From positions 2,356,001-2,420,000 of the forward strand of contig OY282460.1 in NCBI GenBank assembly GCA_958296295.1: a stretch of DNA of 64,000 nucleotides. Reading direction: 5' to 3'. Origin of the DNA: an uncultured Pseudomonadales bacterium (GTDB lineage Bacteria; Pseudomonadota; Gammaproteobacteria; Pseudomonadales; Azotimanducaceae). Both the position numbers and the translations under genes were made by a program. Positions 45,357 to 56,461 of the stretch are shown here, one piece after another. Each line of letters starts with the position of its first letter. Position 1 is the stretch's first letter. The notes beneath the pieces were generated by a model. The model did no database searches, was not told where the DNA came from, and saw only the letters and a program-made list of their open reading frames with translations.

Positions 45357-45477
45357 GCGGTGCGAGGTTCCGTGCCGGCGGCGCCGGAAGCCACCATCAT
45401 ACGCTCTTGGGCGATCGGGCCGTTCGGGTCGCCCGTCTGCGCCCGGTGGTCCGCGCCGTATCTCTCTCGAGTGGGGT

Positions 45478-46653
45478 CTAGCCACTCCCTATTCCGCGCC
45501 AATTCGCGAGCGGGACGAACCGGCCGTCTTCCACCACCGTGTAGTACACCCTTAGCAATCCTTGCCGGCGATCCGGCGAGAAGGACACGCGCTCGCCAAT
45601 GCCGAGGTCGTAGTCCTGCACCGTGAAAACCGCGCGCTCGATGCCCTCCCGGCCGGCGGTGCCGCCCATGCGGCGCAGCACCTCGGCGATGAGTTTGGCG
45701 TTCAGGAAGCCCTCCAAGCTGGCGAAGCTGTGGGCAAACGGCCGGTAGCCGTCCACGTTCAACGCCTGCGGGGGCTGCGGATCGTGCCGCGTGATGAGTT
45801 CCCGGTACTCGCGGACGGCGGGCATCGAATCGTCCTCGTAACTCGGCACCACTTGCGAATGCACCAGAAGGTCGGTGTAGACGCGGCTGTTCGGGTGTTC
45901 CGCGGTTATGAGATGCAGCAGGTTCTCGCTGCCCACGAACGACAGGTTTGCGATGGGCACCCGCAGGCCGCCGTCCACGGCGTCCCGAAGGAACGCCGCG
46001 CAGGCCGCGTAGGCGCCCACGCAGATCACCGCTTCCGGGTCGCCGGCCTTGAGGGCCTCCACCTGCGGGGCCATGCTGTGCGCGAAGGCCTCGCCGCGAC
46101 GGTAGGTGGCCTCTCCCGCGACCTCTTCGCCGCGTCGCCGCAACGCCTCTCGCACACCGGCCGAACCGCTGCGCCCGTAGTCGTCGTCTTGGTAGAAAAC
46201 GCCAATGCGTTGCCTGCCGGTGTCCAAGAGGTTGTCCACCAATCCGGCCGTTTCGGCCCGGTACGAAGGCCGCAGGTTGAACGCGAACTCGCCGTGCGGG
46301 GGCTCCCGTTGCGGTTGCGCCCCGCTGAACGGGAAGAACAGGTAGATGTGCTCGTCCTGATGCGCCTGCAGGAGCGGCAGCACCCGCGCCACCGTCGGCG
46401 TGCCCACGTAGCCGAACAGCGCGAACACGTCCTCGCGCTCCATGAGCGCGGTGGTGTTGGCCACGCAGCGGCCCGGCTGGTAGCCGTCGTCGCGAACGTC
46501 GAGCGACACGGGCCGTCCGCCCACCCCGCCATCCGCGTTCACTTGGTCGAAGCATGCGCGAGCGCCGCGGTACAGTTCGTTGCCGAGCCCTCCGGACGGG
46601 CCCGAGAACGCCGCGGACATGCCGAGGACGATGCCGTTTTCAGCGGATTTCAT
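45478..46653 (-). CDS. branched-chain-amino-acid-type substrate-binding protein without a signal peptide
   Basis: A 391-residue protein of the Peripla_BP_6 (LivJ-like) fold. The N-terminal lobe reads GIVLGMSAAFSGPSGGLGNELYRGARACFDQVNADGGVGGRPVSLDVRDDGYQPGRCVAN. VFALFGYVGTPTVARVLPLL and RIGVFYQDDDYGRSGSAGV follow. It starts directly at MKSAENGIVLGMSAAFSGP with a perfect AAGGAGG site 5 bases upstream, so no secretion signal is encoded. No permease or ATPase genes are near. It may be a cytoplasmic ligand sensor, or have lost its export signal. It is downstream of a divergent region with a triplet repeat. Confidence 0.82.
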   Translation of the reverse strand: MKSAENGIVLGMSAAFSGPSGGLGNELYRGARACFDQVNADGGVGGRPVSLDVRDDGYQPGRCVANTTALMEREDVFALFGYVGTPTVARVLPLLQAHQDEHIYLFFPFSGAQPQREPPHGEFAFNLRPSYRAETAGLVDNLLDTGRQRIGVFYQDDDYGRSGSAGVREALRRRGEEVAGEATYRRGEAFAHSMAPQVEALKAGDPEAVICVGAYAACAAFLRDAVDGGLRVPIANLSFVGSENLLHLITAEHPNSRVYTDLLVHSQVVPSYEDDSMPAVREYRELITRHDPQPPQALNVDGYRPFAHSFASLEGFLNAKLIAEVLRRMGGTAGREGIERAVFTVQDYDLGIGERVSFSPDRRQGLLRVYYTVVEDGRFVPLANWRGIGSG

Positions 46654-46805
46654 TTAGCCTCCTTGGCTTTTCAGCCATCTGGTGCGCACGGGGCCACCGG
46701 GTCACATTCAACGCCGCCGGTTGTTGAACGGCGGGCGGGACATGTCCGCTTCGGTGCGACGTAGGGCAAGTTTGCCACGACGGGGCACCGAAGGCGACCT
46801 TAAGG

Positions 46806-46826
46806 ATCATCATCATCATCATCATC
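46806..46826. repeat. (ATC)7 trinucleotide microsatellite
   Basis: Seven perfect ATC units in the intergenic region between the substrate-binding protein and the PhyH gene. On the minus strand it reads GAT repeats just before a stop. Confidence 0.9.
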
Positions 46827-46925
46827 GTTTAGCTCGCCCTCGCGCAGTCCGCTTTCGTTTGCCATTCGGCGGTTCGCTCTTTTACGCTTGCGGGCGTCTG
46901 GCCACTTTGACGACGCAAACGCGGT

Positions 46926-47765
46926 ATGGATGTTCCCAACACCGGCCTCGTCTCGGAAGGCGACAAGGCGCTCTTCCGGGAGGAAGGCTACCTGGTCATC
47001 GAGCGCGCCCTCTCGGAGGAGACGCAGCGCATGTTGCGGGAGGAGTGTTCGTACTTCGTCGGTTATCTGGACGCGCAATTGGATTCGCGCGCGGCCAGCA
47101 CAAGCGGCATCACCCACCGCGGCAAACGCTACTTCATCGCCAACCGCTACCGCCTGAGTACCCGCCTCTGGCGGTTCGTCTTCAGCGCCACCACGGCGGA
47201 GATCTGCCACCGGCTCCTCGGCGACGACGTGGTTCTGTTCCACGAGCAGTGGGTTGTGAAGGGCGCGGAACAGGGAATGACGTTTTCTTGGCATCAGGAC
47301 TCCGGCTACCTCAAGGCGCAGGATCCCAACACCGTTCACGCCCCCTACCTCTCTTGCTGGTGCGCCTTGGACGACGTCGGCGAACGCAACGGCACGGTCT
47401 ACCTGTTGCCGCATTCCCGCGGCGGCACCAAAGGCCGCATTCACCACCATGTCCGCCAGCCGGGCAGCAACGACCTCGTCGGCTATCGAGGCGACGATCC
47501 GGGCATCGCCATCACCGCCCCGGCCGGCAGCATCGTCTGTTTCTCCAGCTACAACCTGCACCGGAGCGGCGCCAACACCAGCGACGAGATGCGCCGCGTC
47601 TACCTGCTCCAGTACGCGTCCGGCACTATCGCCTCCAGCCGCACCGGCAAGCGGATGAACATGAATGTGCCGTTCGTGAGGGACGGCAAGATCGTTTACG
47701 ACCGCGCCAGGGACACCGCCGAGCGCCACGGCGGGTTCCCGAGCCCGGCCAACGCCACGAGCTGA
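46926..47765 (+). CDS. phytanoyl-CoA dioxygenase (PhyH) family oxygenase
   Basis: A 279-residue Fe(II)/2-oxoglutarate oxygenase. The metal triad is visible: His123 and Asp125 in SWHQDSGYLK and His212 in YNLHRSGANTSDEMRR, with the following arginine in the position that binds 2-oxoglutarate. Also seen are FREEGYLVIERALS at the N-terminus and CWCALDDVGERNGTVYLLPHSRG. PhyH-family members hydroxylate CoA-thioesters, ectoine, aminophosphonates and secondary metabolites; the substrate here is unknown. ATG 46926 gives a normal N-terminus. It stands alone, divergent from the substrate-binding protein. Confidence 0.88.
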   Translation: MDVPNTGLVSEGDKALFREEGYLVIERALSEETQRMLREECSYFVGYLDAQLDSRAASTSGITHRGKRYFIANRYRLSTRLWRFVFSATTAEICHRLLGDDVVLFHEQWVVKGAEQGMTFSWHQDSGYLKAQDPNTVHAPYLSCWCALDDVGERNGTVYLLPHSRGGTKGRIHHHVRQPGSNDLVGYRGDDPGIAITAPAGSIVCFSSYNLHRSGANTSDEMRRVYLLQYASGTIASSRTGKRMNMNVPFVRDGKIVYDRARDTAERHGGFPSPANATS

Positions 47766-47866
47766 ACGCCCCGCGGCAGCCCCATTTGCGCGGTAGACGA
47801 AGCGCCCGTATAGTCCGCTTTGACGACCGCCATCCGCGTTCGGAGCAATAGCCAAGGGGACGCCCC

Positions 47867-49609
47867 ATGAGTAAACCGGCCAAACTGGCCGCCTTGTTGA
47901 CCGCCGCCGTGGTGGTCGTTGCCGCGCCCCAGCCGCTGCGCGCGGACGCCACGTTGAAGGCGATGGCGACGGAGCTGGAACGTTCGCTCAAGGCGTTTTC
48001 CGAGCAACCGACACCGGCGTACTACCTAAGCTACGAGATCACCGAGGACCGGACGGCCACCGCCTCCGCCGCCTTCGGCGCATTGACGGCTTGGATGGAG
48101 ATGGACAGGCGCATCTTGGACATCGACCTGCGCGTTGGCGGCTACGACCTCGACAACACGCATCCCATCCGCGGAGGCGGCAGGCTCGGCTTCTCGGGGC
48201 CCTCCTACGGCAACGTGCCCCTGGCCGACACGGACCCGGACGTTCTGCGCAGTCTGCTGTGGTATTGGACGGACAAGAAGTACAAACAGGCGCTCGAGAA
48301 GTTCACCATGGTGAAAACCAACGTGCAGGTGAAGGTGGAGGAAGAAGACACCACCGGAGACTTCTCACCGGCGAAGGCGGAACAGGCGGAAGAAGATTCG
48401 GTGCCGCTGATGTTCGACCGCGCCGCGTGGGAACGGAAGGTCGCCGAATACTCGGCGCCGTTCGCCGGCTCCCCGCACATTTACTCCGCCCAAGCGTCCC
48501 TCAACGGCAACGTCGAGACGCGCTGGTACGTCAACAGCGACGGTTCGCGCATCAAGGTCTCCCAGCCTTTCTACCGGTTGACGCTCGTCGCCTCGACCAA
48601 AGCCGACGACGGCATGGAATTGCCGCGCTACGAGACGTTCTTCTCGTTGACCTTGGACGGGTTGCCGAGCGACGAAGAAGTGGTGGACACGGCGCGGGGA
48701 ATGGTCGCCGATCTCGAGGCGCTGCGCACCGCGCCGCTGGTGGATCCCTACACCGGCCCCGCCATCCTCTCCGGGCGGGCGAGCGGCGTTTTCTTTCACG
48801 AGATCCTCGGCCACCGCTTGGAGGGCCACCGCCAGAAACTCGCCACCGAGGGGCAGACCTTCAAAAAGATGGTGGGCGAGCAAGTGTTGGACCCTGCGTT
48901 CTCCGTGGTTTTCGACCCCACCGCCACCCGCGCCGCCGCGACCGACTTGGCGGGCAGCTACCGCTTCGACAACCAAGGCGTGAAGGCCCGCCGCGTGCCG
49001 GTGATAGAGAAAGGCGTGCTCACCAATTTCCTGATGTCCCGGCGCCCCATCGAGGGGTTTCCGCGCTCCAACGGCCACGGCCGCAAGAACGTGGGCGCCC
49101 ATCCGGTGGCTCGCCAATCCAATCTGATCGTCGAAGTGACTACCCCGGTTTCCAACGCGGCCTTGAAAGCGCGGCTGTTGGAGATGGTGAGGGATCAGGG
49201 CCTGCCTTTCGGGTTGTATTTCGAGGACATTCAAGGCGGCTTCACAACCACCGGCCGGTTCAGGCCCAACGCCTTCAACGTGCAACCCGTCCTGGTCTAC
49301 CGCATCTACCCGGACGGCCGCGAGGAACTGGTGCGCGGCGTGGATCTGATCGGCACGCCGCTCACGTCCTTCAGCAAGATCACGGCGGCGAGCGACGAGG
49401 TTGCGGTATTCAACGGCATGTGCGGCGCCGAGTCCGGTTCGGTGCCGGTGGCGGCGGTGTCGCCGGCCATACTGGTCTCGCAGATCGAGGTGCAGAAGAA
49501 GGACAAGTCCCAAGACCGCACACCCGTGCTGGAACCGCCCGGCGATGGCGCCCGGTCATTTGGGCACGGATTGGCGCACGGCGCCGCGCGACCGGCGGAG
49601 GGCCAATGA
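47867..49609 (+). CDS. exported TldD-like metalloprotease subunit
   Basis: A 580-residue protein with a signal peptide (KLAALLTAAVVVVAAPQPLRA) ahead of the TldD/PmbA fold. The zinc motif HEILGH (His311, Glu312, His316) in GVFFHEILGHRLEGHR is the TldD HExxxH site. GSYRFDNQGVKARRVPVIEKGVLTNFLMSRRPIEGFPRSNGHGR matches the family C-terminal domain. Classic TldD is cytoplasmic and forms a TldD-TldE peptidase, so an exported form implies a periplasmic target. Its stop overlaps the start of the next gene as ATGA. An aspartate/glutamate-rich insert (about residues 155-180) is unusual. Confidence 0.9.
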   Translation: MSKPAKLAALLTAAVVVVAAPQPLRADATLKAMATELERSLKAFSEQPTPAYYLSYEITEDRTATASAAFGALTAWMEMDRRILDIDLRVGGYDLDNTHPIRGGGRLGFSGPSYGNVPLADTDPDVLRSLLWYWTDKKYKQALEKFTMVKTNVQVKVEEEDTTGDFSPAKAEQAEEDSVPLMFDRAAWERKVAEYSAPFAGSPHIYSAQASLNGNVETRWYVNSDGSRIKVSQPFYRLTLVASTKADDGMELPRYETFFSLTLDGLPSDEEVVDTARGMVADLEALRTAPLVDPYTGPAILSGRASGVFFHEILGHRLEGHRQKLATEGQTFKKMVGEQVLDPAFSVVFDPTATRAAATDLAGSYRFDNQGVKARRVPVIEKGVLTNFLMSRRPIEGFPRSNGHGRKNVGAHPVARQSNLIVEVTTPVSNAALKARLLEMVRDQGLPFGLYFEDIQGGFTTTGRFRPNAFNVQPVLVYRIYPDGREELVRGVDLIGTPLTSFSKITAASDEVAVFNGMCGAESGSVPVAAVSPAILVSQIEVQKKDKSQDRTPVLEPPGDGARSFGHGLAHGAARPAEGQ

Positions 49610-51459
49610 TGTTCGACGACCACTTGCGGGGGCCACTGGCTGCCGCCGAACAACGCGACACCGCCCGCGGGCCTGTTTCCAAGCGCACCGAGCGTGGCAG
49701 ACGCGCCCCGTTGTGGCTCGTCTTGGCCCTCGTGGCCGTCGCCGCGCCTGCCGGCGCGCAAGAGGCGCCCGCTGACGAACCGGCCCTTGCCCAAGACAAC
49801 GTTCTCTTCAAGGCGATGCGGGACGAGCTGGGCCGGACGATGGAGCGGCTGCGCCTTGATGACGCGCAGAAGCCGTATTTCGTCGCCTACCGCGTGCGGG
49901 AGACCGCCGGCGTGGGCGCGAGCGCGAGCATGGGTGCCGTTGTCGGGCGACAGCACCGCCACGGACGGTGGTTGAACGTCGAACTTCGCGTGGGCAGCCG
50001 CGAACTCGACAACACGAACTTCTTTGGCAACCGCTTTGCCGGGCTTTTTTCGGGAGGCGCCGCCCTGCCGCTCGCTGACGATTACGAGAACCTGCGTCGC
50101 CACATTTGGCTGGCGACGGATGCCGCCTACAAGCAAGCGCTCAGCGCTCTGGCTGGCAAGAAAGCGGCCTTGCAGAACAAGAAGCAGTCCGAAGAAGTGG
50201 CGGATTTCAGCGAAGAAGAGCCGTTCATCGCGGTAAACGAAAGGCCACCCGTGGCGTTGGATGCGGCGCGTGTGGCCGCCCTCGCCCGCCAAGTGTCCGC
50301 GGCGTTCAAGGACAGTTCGGACGTTTTCCTCTCTGATGTCGGCGTCAGCGCCGTGAACACCACCATCTCTTATCTGAACAGCGAAGGCTCATTCTTTGTT
50401 CGCGGCGAACCGATGGTCTCCATCAACGTGTCGGCCGTCACGCAAGCGGACGACGGCACCGAGCTGAGCGATGTCGCCACCGCCGATGCGCGGCTTTGGG
50501 AAGGCCTGCCGAAGACCGAGGAGTTCGTCCGCGAAGTGGAGACGATGATCGATCATTTGGCGGAGCGCCGCCGGGCGGCGAACTTGGAACGCTACACCGG
50601 CCCCGTGCTCTTCGAAGGCCAAGCCGCCGCCGAATTGGTGGCGCAAGTGCTCGCGCCGCGGCTGCTCGCCATCCGCGTGCCGGTGCCCGAGAACCCGATG
50701 ATGGAGAACATGCTCCAGCAACTGCGAAATCCGTTCTTGGACAAGATCGGCGCGCGCGTGCTCGCCCGCTCGTTGAGCGTTGTGGACGATCCGGCGGCCA
50801 CCGACGAAGACGGCAAGCCGCTGCTTGGCAGCTACGTCGTGGACGACGACAGCGTGCCGGCCCGGCGCACATCGCTGGTCGAGAACGGCATTCTGAAGAC
50901 CTTGCTCTCCACCCGCGTTCCCGTGGCCGACCTGCCGAACAGCACGGGAAGCCGACGCGGCGGCGCGCCCGGCCCCAGCAACCTCTTCGTCATCCCCAAA
51001 GGCGGCTTGAGCGATGACGAGCTGCGGGCGGAACTGCTTGCGCTGGTGGCGGAACGCGGCGCGGAGCACGGCGTGATCGTCCGCCGCGTTGGCAGTCCCC
51101 GGCTGCAAATCGCCGACGCTTCGCTCTTGATGATGATGCAAGGCGGGTTGAATCCGGGCGTTCGTCCGCTCGTGTTGGCGTACAAGGTGTTCCCGGACGG
51201 CCGCGAGGAACTGATCCGCAAAGCGATTTTGCCGGACTTCGACGAAGGGCAGTTCAAGGACATTGTCGCGGTTTCGGAGCGCCGGACCCGTCACGTCACA
51301 TTGGTGACCGGCGGTTTGGCCGCCGGCGGCGATGCCCTGACCACCATCGAGACGCCGGCGTTTGTCTTTGAGGACGTGACCGTGCGACGTCCCACCGAAG
51401 CCGTGCCGAAGCCTCCGGTGGCAACCCATCCGCTAGGTGTGCGTCCGGTCGCGAACTAG
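49606..51459 (+). CDS. exported TldE/PmbA-like partner lacking the zinc motif
   Basis: A 617-residue paralogue of the upstream gene with a hydrophobic export segment (PLWLVLALVAVAAPAGA) after a longer basic N-terminus. Its layout parallels the upstream protein (LRLDDAQKPYFVAYRVRETAG, ELRVGSRELDNTNFF, GSYVVDDDSVPARRTSLVENGILKTLLSTRVPV). The HExxxH region is replaced by AELVAQVLAPRL, so it should not bind zinc. This matches the TldE/PmbA role of inactive partner in a TldD-TldE heterodimer. ATGA overlap with the TldD-like gene means coupled translation and 1:1 production. Confidence 0.88.
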   Translation: MMFDDHLRGPLAAAEQRDTARGPVSKRTERGRRAPLWLVLALVAVAAPAGAQEAPADEPALAQDNVLFKAMRDELGRTMERLRLDDAQKPYFVAYRVRETAGVGASASMGAVVGRQHRHGRWLNVELRVGSRELDNTNFFGNRFAGLFSGGAALPLADDYENLRRHIWLATDAAYKQALSALAGKKAALQNKKQSEEVADFSEEEPFIAVNERPPVALDAARVAALARQVSAAFKDSSDVFLSDVGVSAVNTTISYLNSEGSFFVRGEPMVSINVSAVTQADDGTELSDVATADARLWEGLPKTEEFVREVETMIDHLAERRRAANLERYTGPVLFEGQAAAELVAQVLAPRLLAIRVPVPENPMMENMLQQLRNPFLDKIGARVLARSLSVVDDPAATDEDGKPLLGSYVVDDDSVPARRTSLVENGILKTLLSTRVPVADLPNSTGSRRGGAPGPSNLFVIPKGGLSDDELRAELLALVAERGAEHGVIVRRVGSPRLQIADASLLMMMQGGLNPGVRPLVLAYKVFPDGREELIRKAILPDFDEGQFKDIVAVSERRTRHVTLVTGGLAAGGDALTTIETPAFVFEDVTVRRPTEAVPKPPVATHPLGVRPVAN

Positions 51460-51517
51460 CCACGCAACGATTGGTGGTCTCGCCCAGGGCTGGCGCGAGG
51501 TGGGAGACGGCCAAGCT

Positions 51518-51594
51518 TGGTCGGAGTGCCCGGATTTGAACCGGGGGCCCCCGCCTCCCGAAGACGGTGCTCTACCAAGCTGAGCTACACTCCG
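51518..51594 (-). tRNA. tRNA-Pro (CGG), CCA encoded
   Basis: The reverse strand folds as a standard cloverleaf: acceptor CGGAGTG pairing with CACTCCG, discriminator A, and encoded CCA. The anticodon loop TTCGGGA gives anticodon CGG. T-loop GGTTCAAATCC is normal. Confidence 0.95.
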
Positions 51595-51724
51595 AAGCGA
51601 GGCATTGTAGCCCCAATCGATAGGCACCGAGCGGCGACCAAAGCCAAGCCTCAAGCGCCCGAACGCGGCACCTTGCCCCCAGTCCAGCTTGGGACGTGCG
51701 CCCGCGCGCCCGCCAGGGCGCGCC

Positions 51725-54145
51725 CTAACTGCCGAACCGGTAGCGGAACTTCACCGCCAAGTGCTCGCCCACCGGCTCGTCCACCGTCTCGGCGAGCATC
51801 TCCCCGAAACCGAGCGAGGGCGAACTGGCGTGCGGCAGCTCCGCGTCGCGGGCGTACACCACGAAGACGTCGGAAAGGGGCGCGATTCGCCAGTGGTAGC
51901 GCAACTGCATGTGCATGCGGGAGATGTTGAAGTCCCGGCTGACCGGCGAGGTGTCTTCGCCACCCACGAGGCGGCCGGTGCCGTCCGCGATGCGGTAGAA
52001 ATCGCGCTCCTTCGCCTGCACGGCCACCCACTGAAAACCCACCGTTAGCTGCTGGCGGGCCGAAAGGAAGTAGCTCAAATCGAGATTCGAATCCAATTGC
52101 TCGGACGCGAACGTCGCGAACGCGCCCTGGGATTGATGCAGCAGCCAAGCGTCGCGTGTGCCGTGACGTAGCCCGAAGGCAAGGGTCAACCGATCCGTGG
52201 GACGCCACCGAACATTGCCTTGGGTGCGGTGCTGAAGCCCGCGCAAGGACTCCTGGCGCCACCGTTGCCGGACGGAGTAGGCCAAACGTCGCGCCGAGTC
52301 CGACGAATAGCGCAGTTCGGCGTCCCAAGCACCCGCCACACGAAAGGCGCCGTTGCCGAAGCTGCCGCGATCATCGTAGCGCGTCGGCTTGAACCCCACA
52401 TCCAATCGCACCTCGGAGAAGCTGTGCAAGGTGAACCTCTGTTCCACCGCCACGCCTCCATCGATCAGCTTGCCGGCGGTGTTCCACATGCGGTCGAGAC
52501 GAACATAGGTGCGCGTCTCTCGGAAGCGGTTCCCGTTGGAGTTGGAAACGCGCAGCCGGTAGTGGGCGCTGCGGTAGTCGTTGCGGAATTGGAACCCCAT
52601 GTCGTTGAGCTGAATCGAATCGTCGAACGCCTCGACCTGGATGGAGTGGCTGACGCCTTGACGCGGCTTGTAGCTCAAACCCAACACACCGGCCTGCCCG
52701 TCTTCAGCACTGCCCGTGATGTCCGACGCGATCAACTGCGAATTCAAGCGCAGCTTGCCGCCGGCGGTGTGGTACTGGCCATCGATGGCCGCCACTCGCG
52801 CCGAGCGCTCGGGATGTTGCATCGCTGTCGCCAAGAGGCCTAGCGAGCGGTAACCGCCGGACGCGCTTTCGTAGAGCAACCTCGCCGCGGCGAAGTCGCG
52901 CCCTTCTTGGCGCAGGATCAAGTGCTCGTCGTCGTGCCAAGCGTTGAAGCGGGCGTCATCCTCCGCAACGCCCAAGACGCCGTAGCGCAGCGGCCCCTGC
53001 TGGCCCGTCACCTTGAGGGCGCCGAGCAGAGACGCCGGACGGCCCAGATCCTCGCTCTCCACCCGCACGCTATCTGGCACCCGGGGCCGCACCGGCGGCG
53101 AGCCGATGCGGCGCGTGTGGAGAAGCGTGGCACCCTTGCCGTCGCCGACAGCGAACAGCTCTTGGCCTTCTTGGAAGAACAACCGCTTTTCCGGGAAGAA
53201 CGTCTCGTAATTGGAGAGGTTGATGACGACGTCGTCCGCCTCCACATTGCCGAAATCCGGATTCAAGGTGGCAGCGAATTGAATGTTGCTGAGTGGCCGC
53301 CAAAACACGTCGACACCGGCCCTCGGCCGCTCCGCCCCGCCACCCCCGGAGAAGTGCCGGGTGGTGGCGATGTATGGCGTGAAACTGTATTGCTGGCGCG
53401 GGCTTACGTCGCGCAGTTCGAACGGCGCGAAGGCCGAAAGGAACTTCGGCTTCGTCCACGGCAACGGCGGCCACGCATGCCGTTCGTCCAAATGCGCCAC
53501 GTTGCGCTGGGCGAAGACGCCGACCGTGCGGACACCCTCCACCTTGGGCATGTTCACCGCCGCCCAGGGGATGAAGTACTCGGCGCTCCACCCCGCCGCG
53601 GTGCGCGCCGTCGCGCCCCGCCAGGCGCCATCCCAGCTGTCGCTGTATTGGCGTTCCGGCAGAATCGTGCCATCGGACTTGCTGTCCCCCAGGGCGAGCG
53701 TGAACCAGAATCCGTAACGCCCCTCGCCGGAGGTGTCCAACGTGAACGAGAAGAAATCGCGGTCGAGCCATTGATCCCGCCCGCTGAGGTATTCCACCAA
53801 GGTGTTCGGGGGCTGCTCCATCCGCACGCCCAGATAAAGGCCGCGACTGGTGTAGAACATGCGCACTTCGGTGGCGAGCGCCGCCGGAGCGAGGGTGTCC
53901 GGATCGATCACGCGAAAGTCGCCCTTGGCCGGCACAGCTTGCCAAACGGCGTCGTCGAGTTTGCCGTCCAAGCGGACCGCCACGTCGTCTGGCCGGCGCG
54001 CAAGCTGTACGCCACCGACGGACGGCGGGTTGTCCGTAGCGGACGACTCGGCGACGGGAGATTCGGCATAACCGCCATCCGCGGCGATGGACGCGACGCA
54101 AACGATCAGCAACACCCCGGAGATGCCGGGCGGACGACGCAACAA
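51725..54145 (-). CDS. DUF5916 outer-membrane protein with N-terminal CBM9-like domain
   Basis: An 806-residue predicted outer-membrane protein. A hydrophobic N-terminus ([20 protein letters not shown]) is followed by a carbohydrate-binding-module-9-like domain ([67 protein letters not shown]). The DUF5916 beta-barrel follows ([38 protein letters not shown]), ending KFRYRFGS. Such proteins are common in Gammaproteobacteria and Bacteroidetes; their transported or bound ligand is unknown. The start is probably the TTG at 54145 with GAGG upstream. It is divergent from isocitrate lyase. Confidence 0.88.
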   Translation of the reverse strand: MLRRPPGISGVLLIVCVASIAADGGYAESPVAESSATDNPPSVGGVQLARRPDDVAVRLDGKLDDAVWQAVPAKGDFRVIDPDTLAPAALATEVRMFYTSRGLYLGVRMEQPPNTLVEYLSGRDQWLDRDFFSFTLDTSGEGRYGFWFTLALGDSKSDGTILPERQYSDSWDGAWRGATARTAAGWSAEYFIPWAAVNMPKVEGVRTVGVFAQRNVAHLDERHAWPPLPWTKPKFLSAFAPFELRDVSPRQQYSFTPYIATTRHFSGGGGAERPRAGVDVFWRPLSNIQFAATLNPDFGNVEADDVVINLSNYETFFPEKRLFFQEGQELFAVGDGKGATLLHTRRIGSPPVRPRVPDSVRVESEDLGRPASLLGALKVTGQQGPLRYGVLGVAEDDARFNAWHDDEHLILRQEGRDFAAARLLYESASGGYRSLGLLATAMQHPERSARVAAIDGQYHTAGGKLRLNSQLIASDITGSAEDGQAGVLGLSYKPRQGVSHSIQVEAFDDSIQLNDMGFQFRNDYRSAHYRLRVSNSNGNRFRETRTYVRLDRMWNTAGKLIDGGVAVEQRFTLHSFSEVRLDVGFKPTRYDDRGSFGNGAFRVAGAWDAELRYSSDSARRLAYSVRQRWRQESLRGLQHRTQGNVRWRPTDRLTLAFGLRHGTRDAWLLHQSQGAFATFASEQLDSNLDLSYFLSARQQLTVGFQWVAVQAKERDFYRIADGTGRLVGGEDTSPVSRDFNISRMHMQLRYHWRIAPLSDVFVVYARDAELPHASSPSLGFGEMLAETVDEPVGEHLAVKFRYRFGS

Positions 54146-54197
54146 AAAGGCCTCGAGTAGAACTGACGGGCACGGCAGCCCGTCAAGACGAAGCTGG

Positions 54198-54204
54198 TAT
54201 TATA
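54198..54204. promoter_or_regulatory. shared AT-rich -10 region of divergent DUF5916 and aceA genes
   Basis: TATTATA reads as TATTAT rightward (toward aceA) and TATAATA leftward (toward the DUF5916 gene), within an otherwise GC-rich intergenic region. It could be the -10 of either or both. Confidence 0.4.
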
Positions 54205-54315
54205 CACCCAAGAAGCCAAAAACACGCACTCCCCTGCCCTTGCTTGCCTGGTTGCAGGCGCGGCAGCGGTGCCGAGTGCCTGCGGCTTCTTGCCCCACTC
54301 ACAAGGAACCCGTCA

Positions 54316-55623
<1,308 letters not shown>

Positions 55624-55762
55624 CAGGCGCGGGTGGCCACCCTCCCAACGGACGATGGCGCCGCGGTTCCCCACGAGGTTCCGAAGCGTGGAACCGCGCC
55701 GCTCGGACGCGTCGCTCTCGAAGCGATAGGCAACGGGGTGTGCTACTCTTGGCTTCGACAGC

Positions 55763-55839
55763 GCTCCGATGGCCAAACTGGATAAGGCACCGGCCTACGA
55801 AGCCGGGGATTGCAGGTTCGAATCCTGCTCGGAGCGCCA
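55763..55839 (+). tRNA. tRNA-Arg (ACG), CCA encoded
   Basis: Cloverleaf with acceptor GCTCCGA pairing with TCGGAGC, discriminator G and encoded CCA. Anticodon stem CCGGC/GCCGG encloses CTACGAA, anticodon ACG. T-arm GCAGG TTCGAAT CCTGC. Confidence 0.95.
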
Positions 55840-55863
55840 AACCTCTGCAACCACGCGCCCATC

Positions 55864-55953
55864 GGAGAGGTGGCCGAGCGGCTGAAGGCGCTCCCCTGCT
55901 AAGGGAGTATGGGGTGAAACCCATCGAGGGTTCGAATCCCTCCCTCTCCGCCA
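55864..55953 (+). tRNA. tRNA-Ser (GCT), CCA encoded
   Basis: A 90-base class II tRNA with a long variable arm. Acceptor GGAGAGG pairs with CCTCTCC, and CCA is encoded. Anticodon loop CTGCTAA gives GCT. The sequence becomes AT-rich immediately after the CCA, as at an island insertion site. Confidence 0.95.
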
Positions 55954-56461
55954 GTACCATACTATATCTTATTGATTAACTACAATTTATTGTGGTTCTA
56001 CGAACTTTCTGTGCCAATTATTGTGCCTTTCGGCCGCAATGCGGACGCATCAACTGCGCAATGTTAGCCCGCTTAACGTCGCTGTCTCCGTCCACGCTCA
56101 CCTTCCCAATGCCCTACTCGCTGCGCGAGTGGGGATGTTGACGTGCAGAACAGGGTTCAACCGGCCGTGCGCCCGTCGTGGGCTCGCTCCTGCCACATGT
56201 CCATGTCGTCCGGCGTGGCGACGGTAGCTTCGGCTAGGCACCGCATGGCGGAGTTCGAGCGCGTCGGCGTTTTCGTGTTTCCGCCGGGCTGCGCGTTCTT
56301 GTGGCCAGCGCGTACTCGATTTTCGCGCATCACATAGGGGAGTCGACCGCCGTGGGCGTCAACAAGAAAGAGGTGCATGGTTGCAGATGTCCAGCACGTC
56401 GTCTTACAATATGTCGCATGACAGTGTCCGTAGCGTACGGAACGAAAGATGGCGACGACGC
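55954..56461. other. AT-rich non-coding start of the tRNA-Ser-associated island
   Basis: About 500 bp with sharply lower G+C just after the tRNA (around 55954-56020), including the tandem-like phrases CTGTGCCAATTATTGTGCC. Only short ORFs without family resemblance occur on either strand. It probably contains one attachment-site side of a decayed element. Confidence 0.45.
56112..56134. other. strong 10-bp hairpin of unknown role
   Basis: CCCTACTCGC and GCGAGTGGGG pair over 10 positions (one G-T) around a TGC loop. No T-tract follows. It may be a terminator remnant or an end of a small mobile element. Confidence 0.35.

Noticed and set aside
46800..46863. Tiny minus-strand ORF ending in seven aspartates (MANESGLREGELN then the Asp run)
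   Set aside because: The Asp run is simply the ATC microsatellite read in one frame; there is no ribosome-binding site or homologue evidence.
55631..55642. GGGTGGCCACCC palindrome after aceA, considered as a terminator
   Set aside because: It has no loop and no T-tract.
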